Assembly (NCBI GenBank): GCA_012520655.1
Contig: JAAYNW010000066.1
Coordinates: 1-64,000 of the forward strand
Direction of reading: 5' to 3'
Source: Clostridiales bacterium
Lineage (GTDB): Bacteria > Bacillota > Clostridia > Lachnospirales > Lachnospiraceae
Length of the DNA stretch: 64,000 bases
Position 1 is the first letter of the stretch. Every line of letters starts with the position of its first letter. Under the pieces are notes generated by a model. The model saw only the letters and a program-made list of their open reading frames with translations, made no database searches and had not been told where the DNA came from. Positions 11,027-20,278 of this stretch are shown here, one piece after another. A program made the position numbers and the translations under genes.

Positions 11027-12388
11027 TCATAGCGTTTTTTGCCTTTCGGCATTTCTCATGACGAAAATGTAAGCAATTGCCAGAAAGATTCCTGTCATCA
11101 ACCATGCACTCGCATTTCCGAAGCAGACACCTATATAGCTATTATAATGCGCCGCGAGAAAAGCCAACGCCGCACGACAGACTAACTCCACAACACCACC
11201 GAGCATGGGCAGTACGGAATATCCGCTGCCCTGCATCGCATTGCGGAAGATGAATATCATACCGAGGGGAATGAAGAAGCCTCCGCAAATCCTTATATAA
11301 GTCGACGCATAGCCCAGTACTTCCGTAATGTCTCCACTTACAAACAGGCTGATTGCACAAGGAAGTATTAACAATACTACGGCATAAATAACAACTCCGT
11401 AAACTGCCGACATCATGCCGGCAATCCTTACACCCTTACGAATTCTTGCAAAATCATTTACACCCCTGTTCTGTGCACAATAAGTTGCCATCGTCATTCC
11501 TATGGCAACGAATGGCTGTGTCACAAACTGTTCTACCTTAGATGCTGCCGTATAGGATGCCACTGCTATGGAACCAAACAGATTAAGTGCCGACTGTACA
11601 AGCATCGTTCCGACGGCGGTAATGGAAAATTGCAATGCCATAGGCAATCCAATACTCAACTGATTGATGAAGCAATTATATTCCAACTTCCAATGTTCTC
11701 TTCTGGTACATAGAATAGGTACTTTTTTTATAATATAAATCAAACAAAGGACGCCTGATACTCCTTGCGAAATAAGCGTTGCAGCAGCAGCTCCCGCCAC
11801 TCCCATAGGTATGGCCAGAATCAGGAATAAATCCAAAAAGACATTGAGCACGGCAGCGAGTACCAGAAAGTACAGCGGCACTTTACTGTTTCCTACCGCT
11901 CTTAAAAAGCTCGCAAGCAGATTGTAAAATACAGTGAATGCCATTCCCATACACATAATGACAACATAGGTCTTGGACATCTCCAGAATATCTTCCGGCG
12001 TATTCATAATACGCAAAAGCCTGTCCATCCCCGCGATACTCACAATTGTCATAATAATTGTAAAAATTACAGACAAAAACACCGCATTTGTTACACTTTT
12101 CTTCAATCCTTCATAATCTCCCGCTCCAAAACGCTGTGCGGTAAGCACGGTAAAGCCCGTAGTAAGTCCCTGCATAAAACCAAAAATTAAGAAAGTAATC
12201 GTACCTGTGGCGCCTACCGCCGCAAGCGCCTGTACACCAAGAAAGCGGCCTACGATAATCGTATCCACCATCGTATACAACTGCTGAAAAATATTACCGA
12301 TTATAAGCGGAATAATAAATTTAATAATTAGCTTTGAAGGTTTTCCCTTCGTCATATCGAGTTCCATATTCCTATTTAAACCTCTCAA
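11027..12388 (-). CDS. MATE family efflux transporter
   Basis: MTKGKPSKLIIKFIIPLIIGNIFQQLYTMVDTIIVGRFLG and multiple TM segments. Confidence 0.95.
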   Translation of the reverse strand: MRGLNRNMELDMTKGKPSKLIIKFIIPLIIGNIFQQLYTMVDTIIVGRFLGVQALAAVGATGTITFLIFGFMQGLTTGFTVLTAQRFGAGDYEGLKKSVTNAVFLSVIFTIIMTIVSIAGMDRLLRIMNTPEDILEMSKTYVVIMCMGMAFTVFYNLLASFLRAVGNSKVPLYFLVLAAVLNVFLDLFLILAIPMGVAGAAAATLISQGVSGVLCLIYIIKKVPILCTRREHWKLEYNCFINQLSIGLPMALQFSITAVGTMLVQSALNLFGSIAVASYTAASKVEQFVTQPFVAIGMTMATYCAQNRGVNDFARIRKGVRIAGMMSAVYGVVIYAVVLLILPCAISLFVSGDITEVLGYASTYIRICGGFFIPLGMIFIFRNAMQGSGYSVLPMLGGVVELVCRAALAFLAAHYNSYIGVCFGNASAWLMTGIFLAIAYIFVMRNAERQKTL

Positions 12389-12401
12389 TTTACCTTTAAA
12401 A

Positions 12402-12430
12402 GGCGGTATGAAAATTCATTCCATACCGCC
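12402..12430 (-). terminator. Intrinsic terminator downstream of the 12438-12827 gene
   Basis: Perfect 9-bp stem GGCGGTATG...CATACCGCC; reverse-strand transcript continues into TTTTAAAGG. Confidence 0.7.
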
Positions 12431-12437
12431 ACATTTT

Positions 12438-12827
12438 CTATAAATTGTCCGTCAACATACCATCTCTCATACCCGAACCTATGTCAAGAGTATTGAGAGT
12501 TCTTCTTTTTCTTCTCGCTTCTTCTGAAGTTCTTAAAATATAATCCTTAATTTCTTTCGAATGTTTGATATGTATCAGCTGCAGGTTCGGATGCGTGGTA
12601 TCTCCTGTAAAACATATGACCGTCCCGAGTCCGAATATTCTTTCCAATAAGGACACCTGAAGTTCTACATCCTGCACCTTGTACATATAACAGTCATTTT
12701 CATAAGTTTTAAACAGACCGGTATTGACCACAATATATTCTTCCTGAATCGTATACTTTGTAAACGTCCACGGAAGTCCAAAAAACAAAAGCCTTTTTCT
12801 CTCGATATATTCCATAATAATGACCAT
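12438..12827 (-). CDS. PH domain (bPH2-like) protein
   Basis: WTFTKYTIQEEYIVVNTGLF...VQDVELQVSLLERIFGLGTVICFTGD pattern of bacterial PH domains. Confidence 0.6.
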   Translation of the reverse strand: MVIIMEYIERKRLLFFGLPWTFTKYTIQEEYIVVNTGLFKTYENDCYMYKVQDVELQVSLLERIFGLGTVICFTGDTTHPNLQLIHIKHSKEIKDYILRTSEEARRKRRTLNTLDIGSGMRDGMLTDNL

Positions 12828-12926
12828 ACCTTTCCCTATTATTCATTATTTTCTCTATTATATAAGATTGATTATCATAATGCAAAGCATTTTCATCTAT
12901 TTAGGATTTTTTTATTTTTTTTTGCA

Positions 12927-12955
12927 TTGAAAGACATGATTCATTGTGGTATCAT
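12927..12955 (+). promoter_or_regulatory. SigA-type promoter for pyrBI leader
   Basis: TTGAAA (12927-12932) - 17 nt - TATCAT (12950-12955). Confidence 0.7.
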
Positions 12956-13015
12956 AGAAGAAATTTTAGGGCATATAGTTTATATAGTAAAGTAAATGAA
13001 TTCAGGAGGTACCCC

Positions 13016-13120
13016 ATGGCAACGAGAGAACATAACGATTGTTTCAGATTTTTCCAAATGCCGGTTGCCATCTGTTTTTTATTATTTGTTCAATTAATTA
13101 TTTTAATGGTTACTTATTAA
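13016..13120 (+). CDS. Putative 34-aa pyrBI leader peptide [34 protein letters not shown]
   Basis: ATG preceded by AGGAGGT Shine-Dalgarno; U-rich second half; stop codon abuts the downstream hairpin. Confidence 0.65.
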   Translation: MATREHNDCFRFFQMPVAICFLLFVQLIILMVTY

Positions 13121-13149
13121 ATCGAAGAGAATTTTTTCTCTTCGATTTT
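13119..13149 (+). terminator. Putative attenuator hairpin in pyrBI leader
   Basis: 13-bp perfect stem AAATCGAAGAGAA / TTCTCTTCGATTT, TTTT loop, short T tract. Confidence 0.7.
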
Positions 13150-13233
13150 GTATGTACGGCTATTATAAATATTACCATGCCGCCTACAGAAAGAGTCGCT
13201 CTAAAATATCATTATGGAAAGGAAGGTTATAAT

Positions 13234-14148
13234 ATGAGACACTTAATGAGCCCTCTCGATTTTACCGTCGAAGAATTGGATAAACTTTTCGACCTCGCAA
13301 ATGATATCGAACACAATATGGCAAAATATGCTCATGCATGTGACGGAAAAAAGCTTGCCACCTGTTTCTACGAACCGAGTACCCGTACAAGACTAAGCTT
13401 TGAATCCGCAATGTTAAACTTGGGAGGAAGCGTTATCGGATTTTCCGATGCAGGCTCTTCTTCCGCTTCCAAAGGAGAAAGCGTTTCCGACACGATACGC
13501 GTTATATCCTGTTTTGCAGATATCTGTGCCATACGTCATCCGAAGGAGGGTGCTCCCATGGTTGCCGCAAGCAAATCTTCCATTCCGGTCATTAATGCCG
13601 GTGATGGCGGCCATCAACACCCAACCCAGACCCTTACCGATTTGCTTACCATCCGTTCATTAAAAGGAAAGCTTAAGAATTTCACTGTCGGCTTGTGCGG
13701 AGATTTGAAATTCGGCCGTACCGTTCATTCCCTCATTCACGCTTTGATACGTTATCCCGATATTCAATTCATTTTTATATCGCCCGAAGAACTGAAAGTT
13801 CCCGATTATCTTACAGACATATTAAAAGAAAAGAACATCCCGTATGAAGAAGTTATTCGTCTGGAAGAAATTATGCCTAGACTGGATTTCTTATATATGA
13901 CTCGCGTACAGAAAGAGCGTTTCTTCAACGAAGAGGACTATGTAAGGTTAAAAGATTTCTACATATTGGATAAAACCAAAATGGAACTCGCAAAAAGCGA
14001 TATGCTCGTTCTACACCCTCTTCCGCGTGTTAACGAAATCTCTGTAGAAATAGATGACGACCCGCGCGCCGCATATTTCAAACAGGTACAATACGGCGTA
14101 TATGTCAGGATGGCACTTGTACTCACATTGTTGGAAGTCGAAGTATAG
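13234..14148 (+). CDS. pyrB: Aspartate carbamoyltransferase catalytic subunit (start corrected from 13039)
   Basis: [51 protein letters not shown] ggaaagg upstream of 13234. Confidence 0.95.
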   Translation: MRHLMSPLDFTVEELDKLFDLANDIEHNMAKYAHACDGKKLATCFYEPSTRTRLSFESAMLNLGGSVIGFSDAGSSSASKGESVSDTIRVISCFADICAIRHPKEGAPMVAASKSSIPVINAGDGGHQHPTQTLTDLLTIRSLKGKLKNFTVGLCGDLKFGRTVHSLIHALIRYPDIQFIFISPEELKVPDYLTDILKEKNIPYEEVIRLEEIMPRLDFLYMTRVQKERFFNEEDYVRLKDFYILDKTKMELAKSDMLVLHPLPRVNEISVEIDDDPRAAYFKQVQYGVYVRMALVLTLLEVEV

Positions 14149-14169
14149 AGGCAGAAGGGAGGAATTATT

Positions 14170-14604
14170 ATGTTAAATGTAGGAAAAATAGAAGAAGGCT
14201 TCGTTCTCGACCATATCGAAGCCGGAAAAAGCCTTTCCTTATATCATCATCTGCAGCTTGATAAGCTGGATTGCACCGTTGCCATTATAAAAAATGCAAA
14301 AAGCAATAAGATGGGAAAAAAAGATATTCTTAAAGTGGAGTGTGATATCAATACTTTAGATCTGGATGTTCTGGCTTTTATCGACCACTGCATTACAGTA
14401 AATGTAATTAAAGATGGGGAAATTGTAGATAAAAAAGAATTGACGCTCCCAAAGGAAATTAAAAATATAATCAAATGCAAAAACCCCAGATGTATTACTT
14501 CCATCGAGCAGGGACTGCCCCATATCTTCGTACTTTCCGATGAGAAAAAAGAAATATACAGATGCAAATATTGTGAAGAAAAATATGAAGACATAACCAA
14601 ATGA
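14170..14604 (+). CDS. pyrI: Aspartate carbamoyltransferase regulatory subunit
   Basis: C-terminal Zn site CKNPRCITS...YRCKYCEEKY; directly after pyrB. Confidence 0.93.
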   Translation: MLNVGKIEEGFVLDHIEAGKSLSLYHHLQLDKLDCTVAIIKNAKSNKMGKKDILKVECDINTLDLDVLAFIDHCITVNVIKDGEIVDKKELTLPKEIKNIIKCKNPRCITSIEQGLPHIFVLSDEKKEIYRCKYCEEKYEDITK

Positions 14605-14612
14605 GTGATTAC

Positions 14613-14671
14613 AAAAAAGTGTGCTGTCTCATAGTGTCGCTTTATAGGCGATAATATCTATGAGACAGCAC
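14613..14671 (-). terminator. Terminator for the HPr-like gene, possibly bidirectional
   Basis: 14-bp perfect inverted repeat GTGCTGTCTCATAG (14621-14634)/CTATGAGACAGCAC (14658-14671); T6 on minus strand at 14613-14618. Confidence 0.7.
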
Positions 14672-14717
14672 TTCCTCTAAAACCAATCTATCCGATTTGA
14701 ATAATCACGTTATAACA

Positions 14718-14993
14718 CTACAGAATATTTTTAAAAAAATCTGCCAGCTCTACTACGGCTTTCGCTTCATCAGGCCCTTCCGCTTCTATCAGCACCTCAT
14801 CTCCGGGCGCAATTCCCATTGCCATAATACTAAGGATTCTTTTCGCATCTCCGAATTTATCATTTACGCTAATGGAAATAGCCGACGCATATTTTACCGC
14901 TTTTGTAACAAGAAGTCCTGCAGGTCGGGAATGCATTCCCGGATAACCTGCTATTTTACATTGAAAACTTTTCATATCCTTCACCGGGTTCAA
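14718..14993 (-). CDS. HPr family phosphocarrier protein (probable start MKSFQCKIAG)
   Basis: GMHSRPAGLLV active-site His motif; HPr-like length. Confidence 0.9.
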   Translation of the reverse strand: MNPVKDMKSFQCKIAGYPGMHSRPAGLLVTKAVKYASAISISVNDKFGDAKRILSIMAMGIAPGDEVLIEAEGPDEAKAVVELADFFKNIL

Positions 14994-15123
14994 AACTTTA
15001 CCCTTAATTCCCCGCTTTCCTTTTAGTTAATAAAATAGTTAATAAATCTATATTAATTATTTCACTACTATAATTTCCGATTTTTAATATTTTATTCTAT
15101 GAAAAGATTTCCTTGTATTTTAC

Positions 15124-15897
15124 TTAATTGCCGCATTCTACGCTTATTTTATTAAAAACGCCCATGATTTCTTCTATCTGCAGTTGCTTCTTCTCCTCTC
15201 CTGCCTTATCCAAAATCACATTGCCTTCATGCATCATCAAAATACGGTTCCCATATTCTACAGCATATCGTAGATTATGCGTTACCATAATAGTAGTTAC
15301 CCTTTTTTCCCTAACTATCTTATCCGTCAGTTCCATGATGATTTCTGCCGTCTTCGGATCGAGTGCCGCCGTATGCTCATCCAAAATTAAAAACTCAATC
15401 GGTGTCATGGTTGACATAAGTAGAGCCAGCGCTTGCCGCTGTCCGCCGGAGAGGGATCCGACCTGTGTATATAGCTTATCCTCCAGACCCAGATTCAAAC
15501 GACTGAGCAATTCTCTGTAATACTCGGTTCTGGCTTTATTTACGCCGCGTCCCAAACCGTATTTTTTTCCTTTATTATCTGCAATGGACATGTTTTCCAG
15601 AATATTCATGCTCGGACATGTGCCCTTTGAAGGATCCTGATAAACGCGGCCAATTTTGCGATGTCTGAAAAAATCTCTCTTTCCCGACATGTCTTCTCCG
15701 TTTACCGCTATCTTCCCGCTGTCAATATCGATACTGCCGCAGATAATATTTAGCATGGAGGTTTTGCCTGATCCATTGCTTCCCACAACTGCCACAAATT
15801 CTCCGTCAGCTATCTTGAGATTAAAATTCTGAAAGAGACAGAGTTCGTTTACAGAACCGGGATTATAATTTTTATTTATATTAATTAGTTCTAACAT
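15124..15897 (-). CDS. ABC transporter ATP-binding protein (TrpZ-like)
   Basis: GSNGSGKTSMLNI, LSGGQRQALALL, LDEHTAALDP. Confidence 0.93.
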   Translation of the reverse strand: MLELININKNYNPGSVNELCLFQNFNLKIADGEFVAVVGSNGSGKTSMLNIICGSIDIDSGKIAVNGEDMSGKRDFFRHRKIGRVYQDPSKGTCPSMNILENMSIADNKGKKYGLGRGVNKARTEYYRELLSRLNLGLEDKLYTQVGSLSGGQRQALALLMSTMTPIEFLILDEHTAALDPKTAEIIMELTDKIVREKRVTTIMVTHNLRYAVEYGNRILMMHEGNVILDKAGEEKKQLQIEEIMGVFNKISVECGN

Positions 15898-16774
15898 ATC
15901 TGCCTCCTCTTCTCTTTCTGTCCATACCGACCACTAAAATAATAAGGAACAATACTGCGGTAATCAGCTTAAGGTCCATGGGTGGAAGCCCCATCCTGAT
16001 AGCCAAAGCCACACATCCCTTATATAGAAGAGAGCCGAGCACTACACTGGAGGTTATATTTAAAAAGGTTACCTTCTTAAAAAGGCTCGTACCGATGATA
16101 ACACTCGCAAGACCAATAACTACCGTTCCTGTTCCCATGGAAATATCGAAATATCTCTGCTGTTGGGCGAATATACATCCGCTCAGTGAGACCAAACCAT
16201 TCGCAATGGCGAGTCCGACTATTTTTACCAATCCCTTATCTACTCCCAAAGAGGTAACGATAATATCATTGTCGCCTACCGCCCGAAGAAGGAAGCCCGA
16301 CTTTGTGCTCATGTAGCCATCCAAAAGGTATTTGGTAATCATCAAAATAACTAAAATAATAATTACCGTCTTATATACCGACATGCCTTCCGGAAAAATG
16401 GCATTGATAAAACCATTATCAAAAATCGTATTCATGTTATAAATAGGCAGATTAGCCTTGCCGGCAATTCTCAAGTTTACCGTGTAGAGCGCCGTCATCA
16501 TAATGATCCCCGACAATAAATCTCTTACTTTCAATTTTACGTGAATGAGTCCCGTACATATACCCACAAGAGCGCCCGCCGCAAACGTTATGAAAAGTGT
16601 CAAAAGAGGATTCACTCCCGATGCAATCAACATACAGGTGATTGCCGCTCCCATAGGGAAGCTGCCGTCTACCGTTAAATCGGGAAAATCCAATATTTTA
16701 TATGTTATATACACTCCTAACGCCATAATAGCATATATCATGCCTTGTTCCAACACGCTGAGCAATAAAGTCAC
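15881..16774 (-). CDS. ABC transporter permease (TrpY-like)
   Basis: Hydrophobic, GVYITYKILDFPDLTVDGSFPMGAA motif of the branched-chain/TrpY-like permeases. Confidence 0.9.
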   Translation of the reverse strand: MTLLLSVLEQGMIYAIMALGVYITYKILDFPDLTVDGSFPMGAAITCMLIASGVNPLLTLFITFAAGALVGICTGLIHVKLKVRDLLSGIIMMTALYTVNLRIAGKANLPIYNMNTIFDNGFINAIFPEGMSVYKTVIIILVILMITKYLLDGYMSTKSGFLLRAVGDNDIIVTSLGVDKGLVKIVGLAIANGLVSLSGCIFAQQQRYFDISMGTGTVVIGLASVIIGTSLFKKVTFLNITSSVVLGSLLYKGCVALAIRMGLPPMDLKLITAVLFLIILVVGMDRKRRGGRYVRTN

Positions 16775-16795
16775 TATAATTCCTCCGATACTTTT

Positions 16796-17794
16796 TTATT
16801 CTACGACTATTTCGTCGAATACTTGATATGCACTGTCCACAAATGAACTGTCGAGTGCAAGATTGATTTTTTCTGCGGCTGCCGTATTTACATACAGGCT
16901 CGGCTCGGAAATAACTTCAAAATTCATTTCGGAAGCTTTTGCCTCTCCCTTTAAGACCTTAGCCGCCATTTTTCCCGTTTGTTTGCCGAGTTCATAATAT
17001 TCAAGACCCATAGAAGCGACGCATCCTACCTTTACCTGCTCCACTTCGGAACCGAATACCGGAATCCCTGCATCGTTTGCAGTCGCAAGCACTGTCTGCA
17101 AAGCGGATACTACCGTATTATCCGTCAAATTCGTAATACAGTCAACCTTTGTTACCATATCTGCTGCGGCCATACTTACATCGGCGATGGTATTGATTCC
17201 CACCTCTACGATTTCGAATCCATAGTCACCTGCATACTTTTTGTATTCTTCAATCGCACTTACGGAATTCACCTCGCTGGTCGTATAAATTATGCCTATC
17301 TTCGTTGCCTCCGGCAATATCTTTCGAATCATATCAAGCTGCTCGGAAACCGCCAATGCGTCTGAAGTGCCGGTCACATTTCCCGTAGGCGCTCCGTCCT
17401 CTCCCGCAAGACCCGCTTCCACCGGATCGGATACCGCCGTATAGATAACTGGAATATCCGTATTCAGACAGGAATTGTATGCGCTCATCGCACTCGGAGT
17501 GGCGATGGCGCAAATCATATCTACCTTTTGGGATACATAGTTATCTGCTATCGTACTTGCCGTGCCCGTATCTGCCTGCGCATTATCAAAGAGCACGGTC
17601 AGATTATCTCCTTCTTTAATTCCTTCTTCCGTGAGACCTGCAAGAAAACCTTCCTTACAATTATCCAAGGAGCTGTGCTCCGCAAATTGCGATATACCGA
17701 TGGTATATCCCTCCGAAGCCTTCTGTCCGCAAGCTGTAAACATTGTCATCATAGTTGTTGATGCTAAGAGTACTGCCAATAATTTCTTTTTCAT
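16796..17794 (-). CDS. ABC transporter substrate-binding lipoprotein (TrpX-like, PF04392)
   Basis: Lipobox-like MFTACGQK; YTIGISQFAEHSSLDNCKEGFLAGL, AIATPSAMSAYNS, IPVIYTAVSDPVEAGL. Confidence 0.92.
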   Translation of the reverse strand: MKKKLLAVLLASTTMMTMFTACGQKASEGYTIGISQFAEHSSLDNCKEGFLAGLTEEGIKEGDNLTVLFDNAQADTGTASTIADNYVSQKVDMICAIATPSAMSAYNSCLNTDIPVIYTAVSDPVEAGLAGEDGAPTGNVTGTSDALAVSEQLDMIRKILPEATKIGIIYTTSEVNSVSAIEEYKKYAGDYGFEIVEVGINTIADVSMAAADMVTKVDCITNLTDNTVVSALQTVLATANDAGIPVFGSEVEQVKVGCVASMGLEYYELGKQTGKMAAKVLKGEAKASEMNFEVISEPSLYVNTAAAEKINLALDSSFVDSAYQVFDEIVVE

Positions 17795-17954
17795 AATCTT
17801 CCCTCTCCTTTTCTTATTATGTGCCGTTTACAAGAAAAACCGCTCCGTATTCCACCAGCTAAATTTCTTCCGCAAAAGCAGTAAGCAGTAACAAAGTGCG
17901 GCATGCACATCCTGCAGAGTATTTTATGTAATAGGATGCAATTTTCTATTACAT

Positions 17955-18235
17955 AAAAAAAACGCCTCAAGCTATTTGCTTGAGACGGTAATAAACTTAG
18001 TATAAGTTCTATTATCGCGGTACCACTCAAATTGACATGCCATCTAGGCATCGACCACTTTATTCATGTACTGCCATACACGTCGGATGGATAACGGGCC
18101 CGAATCCCGCCGGCACCTACTATCATTTCAGCCCGGCCTCGAAAGTCCATTCAGTAAAATTCCCTATACTGCCTTCCACCGCCGGCAGCTCTCTGCAATA
18201 GTTTCTGATACCTACTACTCTTTCTCACAGGTTTA
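17955..18235 (-). promoter_or_regulatory. T-box riboswitch leader
   Basis: Reverse strand: AGAGAG, GGTGGAAG, GAGTGGTACCGCG T-box, and terminator CGTCTCAAGCAAATAGCTTGAGGCG-TTTTTTTT upstream of the ABC operon. Confidence 0.93.
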
Positions 18236-18377
18236 TTGATTATTTCTCTTTTATTCACATTAATCTAATTTTTTATTATTGTCAAGCTTTTATTTTAACT
18301 ATCCTAATTTTAATTATTTTTTTAAGAAAAAATAAAAATATATTTACTTCTTGTTAAATTAGGGTACAATGTGAATA

Positions 18378-19274
18378 TTGACGCTTTATAAACAACAACG
18401 CAGAAGAATTTTTTTGCATAATAAATATACGGAAGGAAGATACGTTTTGAAACTGGACATGCATTGTCACACGAAAGAAGGTTCTTTGGATGGCAAAATT
18501 TCTATACGCGATGCAATTTACTTGCTTCGTGAAAAAGGATACCAGGGTATGCTCATTACCGATCACAATTCTTACAAAGCATACCGTTATTACAAGAAAA
18601 ACATTATGGGCAAGGAGTTCGATGACTTCGTCGTTTTAAAGGGCATCGAGTACGATACCATCGATGCGGGACATATCATTATCGTTATGCCTACCGGCGT
18701 AAATTTGCCGCTTTTAGAGCTTCGAGGTCTTCCCGTTCATTTGCTGATTGACATCGTGCATCACTTCGGCGGAATGCTTGGTCCCGCACATCCCTGCGGG
18801 GAAAAATATTTAAGTCTGATGAATACAAAACGCGGCAAGAAGTCTCGCGGCCTGATGGCCAGATTCGACTTCGTCGAAACCTATAATGCTTGTGAGTCCG
18901 CAAAATCGAACAACGCAGCCAGAGAACTCGCCGAACGTTTCGGGAAACCGGGAATCGGCGGCAGCGATTCACACAGGGAAGAAAGTATCGGCTTCGGCTA
19001 TACGATGATTGAAGCTGAGATTAAAAATGAAACGGATTTAATTCACGCCCTTCGATCCGATGTGGCGATTACTTCGGGCGGCGAACAGTACATGTTCACA
19101 ACTAAGCAAAGAATCGGCAGGATGAATAACGTTTTAATATATTCTTTCTGGTTTTATAATAAATTTCTGGCCCTGTACAAGAAAAACAGCCGTAATATGG
19201 AGCTTCTTAAGAATCATTTATATGAATATGTACCGAGTCACAAGGAATGGAAATACAAAAATCAGGTTCATTAA
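18378..19274 (+). CDS. PHP domain metal-dependent phosphoesterase
   Basis: LDMHCHTKEGS, LITDHNSYKAYRYY, GGSDSHREESIGFGYT. Confidence 0.9.
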   Translation: MTLYKQQRRRIFLHNKYTEGRYVLKLDMHCHTKEGSLDGKISIRDAIYLLREKGYQGMLITDHNSYKAYRYYKKNIMGKEFDDFVVLKGIEYDTIDAGHIIIVMPTGVNLPLLELRGLPVHLLIDIVHHFGGMLGPAHPCGEKYLSLMNTKRGKKSRGLMARFDFVETYNACESAKSNNAARELAERFGKPGIGGSDSHREESIGFGYTMIEAEIKNETDLIHALRSDVAITSGGEQYMFTTKQRIGRMNNVLIYSFWFYNKFLALYKKNSRNMELLKNHLYEYVPSHKEWKYKNQVH

Positions 19275-19317
19275 CGTGTCTATGGTGTCAATATTCCATG
19301 ACTTCAGTAACGGAAAG

Positions 19318-20250
19318 CTATTTTTTTAACTTGTCATTTACAAAGTCCTTGATATCCTGAAGCGCACGCTTGAATTTACTTGAGACCATAGACGGATTGC
19401 CCTTTATTAAACGACGCTTGTAAATATCAATCAGGTTTTTAAGCTGTTTACTGCTTTCCAGATTTATCTTATACTTCGTCCATAATTCCAGAAGCTCCTC
19501 CCGTATATTTTCAGGATATACGAGAACACCGCTTTGAATTTTTTCTTTTAGTCCGAGCAGGCGTTCTTCAATACCGGCAATCAGTTCATCCGCTCTGCCT
19601 TCTCTTTCCTGTCGTTTCGTCCCGCGGCCTTCATAGGCCATCGCAATAATCACATCCAGACGTTTCTGTACGCGGTCAAGTTCTTCCTTGACAGCCTCTA
19701 ATCTCACGAGGATATCGCGCAAGTCGATTGCCGCCTTAAAGGATAACGTAAAATCCGCCACGATATATATCGTAAGTATAAATACGATTATTGCAAGAAT
19801 ATTATTAGGAATATCCAACACCAGCTGTTCTATGGGCTTATGTAGTATCCTTGTCATCAATACGGTAAGTCCGCCCCAGGCGAGCGTAGAAGACAGACAT
19901 ATATATCCTCGAAAATTAAACTTTTGCTCGGAGTAGTCCCAATATCTTACTTTAAAAAGTGCTTCCATAACAACGCCCGTTATATACTCGAGCAGCGTTG
20001 CCCCGATACAGCCTGCCACATATGTTTGAAAAAGATTATGCTGAAAAGGCATGGATACAACGAGCATCATAATCGCACCGCTTCCGTATAACGGAAGAAA
20101 GGGGCCTCGCATAAATCCTCTGTTGACCAGATGTCGGCTCCTTAAGGAAACATATGCGGATTCAAAGCACCATCCAAAAAAGCAATAAAAATAAAAGAAA
20201 AATAACCATTGTGTCATTGTATAGGAAAACATGAACCATCCCCCATTCAC
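19318..20250 (-). CDS. Putative ABC transporter permease (PF06541-like) with C-terminal coiled region
   Basis: FYFYCFFGWCFESAYVSLRSRHLVNRGFMRGPFLPLYGSGA. Confidence 0.82.
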   Translation of the reverse strand: MNGGWFMFSYTMTQWLFFFYFYCFFGWCFESAYVSLRSRHLVNRGFMRGPFLPLYGSGAIMMLVVSMPFQHNLFQTYVAGCIGATLLEYITGVVMEALFKVRYWDYSEQKFNFRGYICLSSTLAWGGLTVLMTRILHKPIEQLVLDIPNNILAIIVFILTIYIVADFTLSFKAAIDLRDILVRLEAVKEELDRVQKRLDVIIAMAYEGRGTKRQEREGRADELIAGIEERLLGLKEKIQSGVLVYPENIREELLELWTKYKINLESSKQLKNLIDIYKRRLIKGNPSMVSSKFKRALQDIKDFVNDKLKK

Positions 20251-20278
20251 AGATAATTTTACGCTCCGCGCGTTGCCT

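Noticed and set aside
13039-13233. N-terminal extension of the PyrB ORF ([14 protein letters not shown]...)
   Set aside because: It is an out-of-frame reading of the leader peptide and attenuator; the conserved PyrB start is [10 protein letters not shown] at 13234 with its own RBS.
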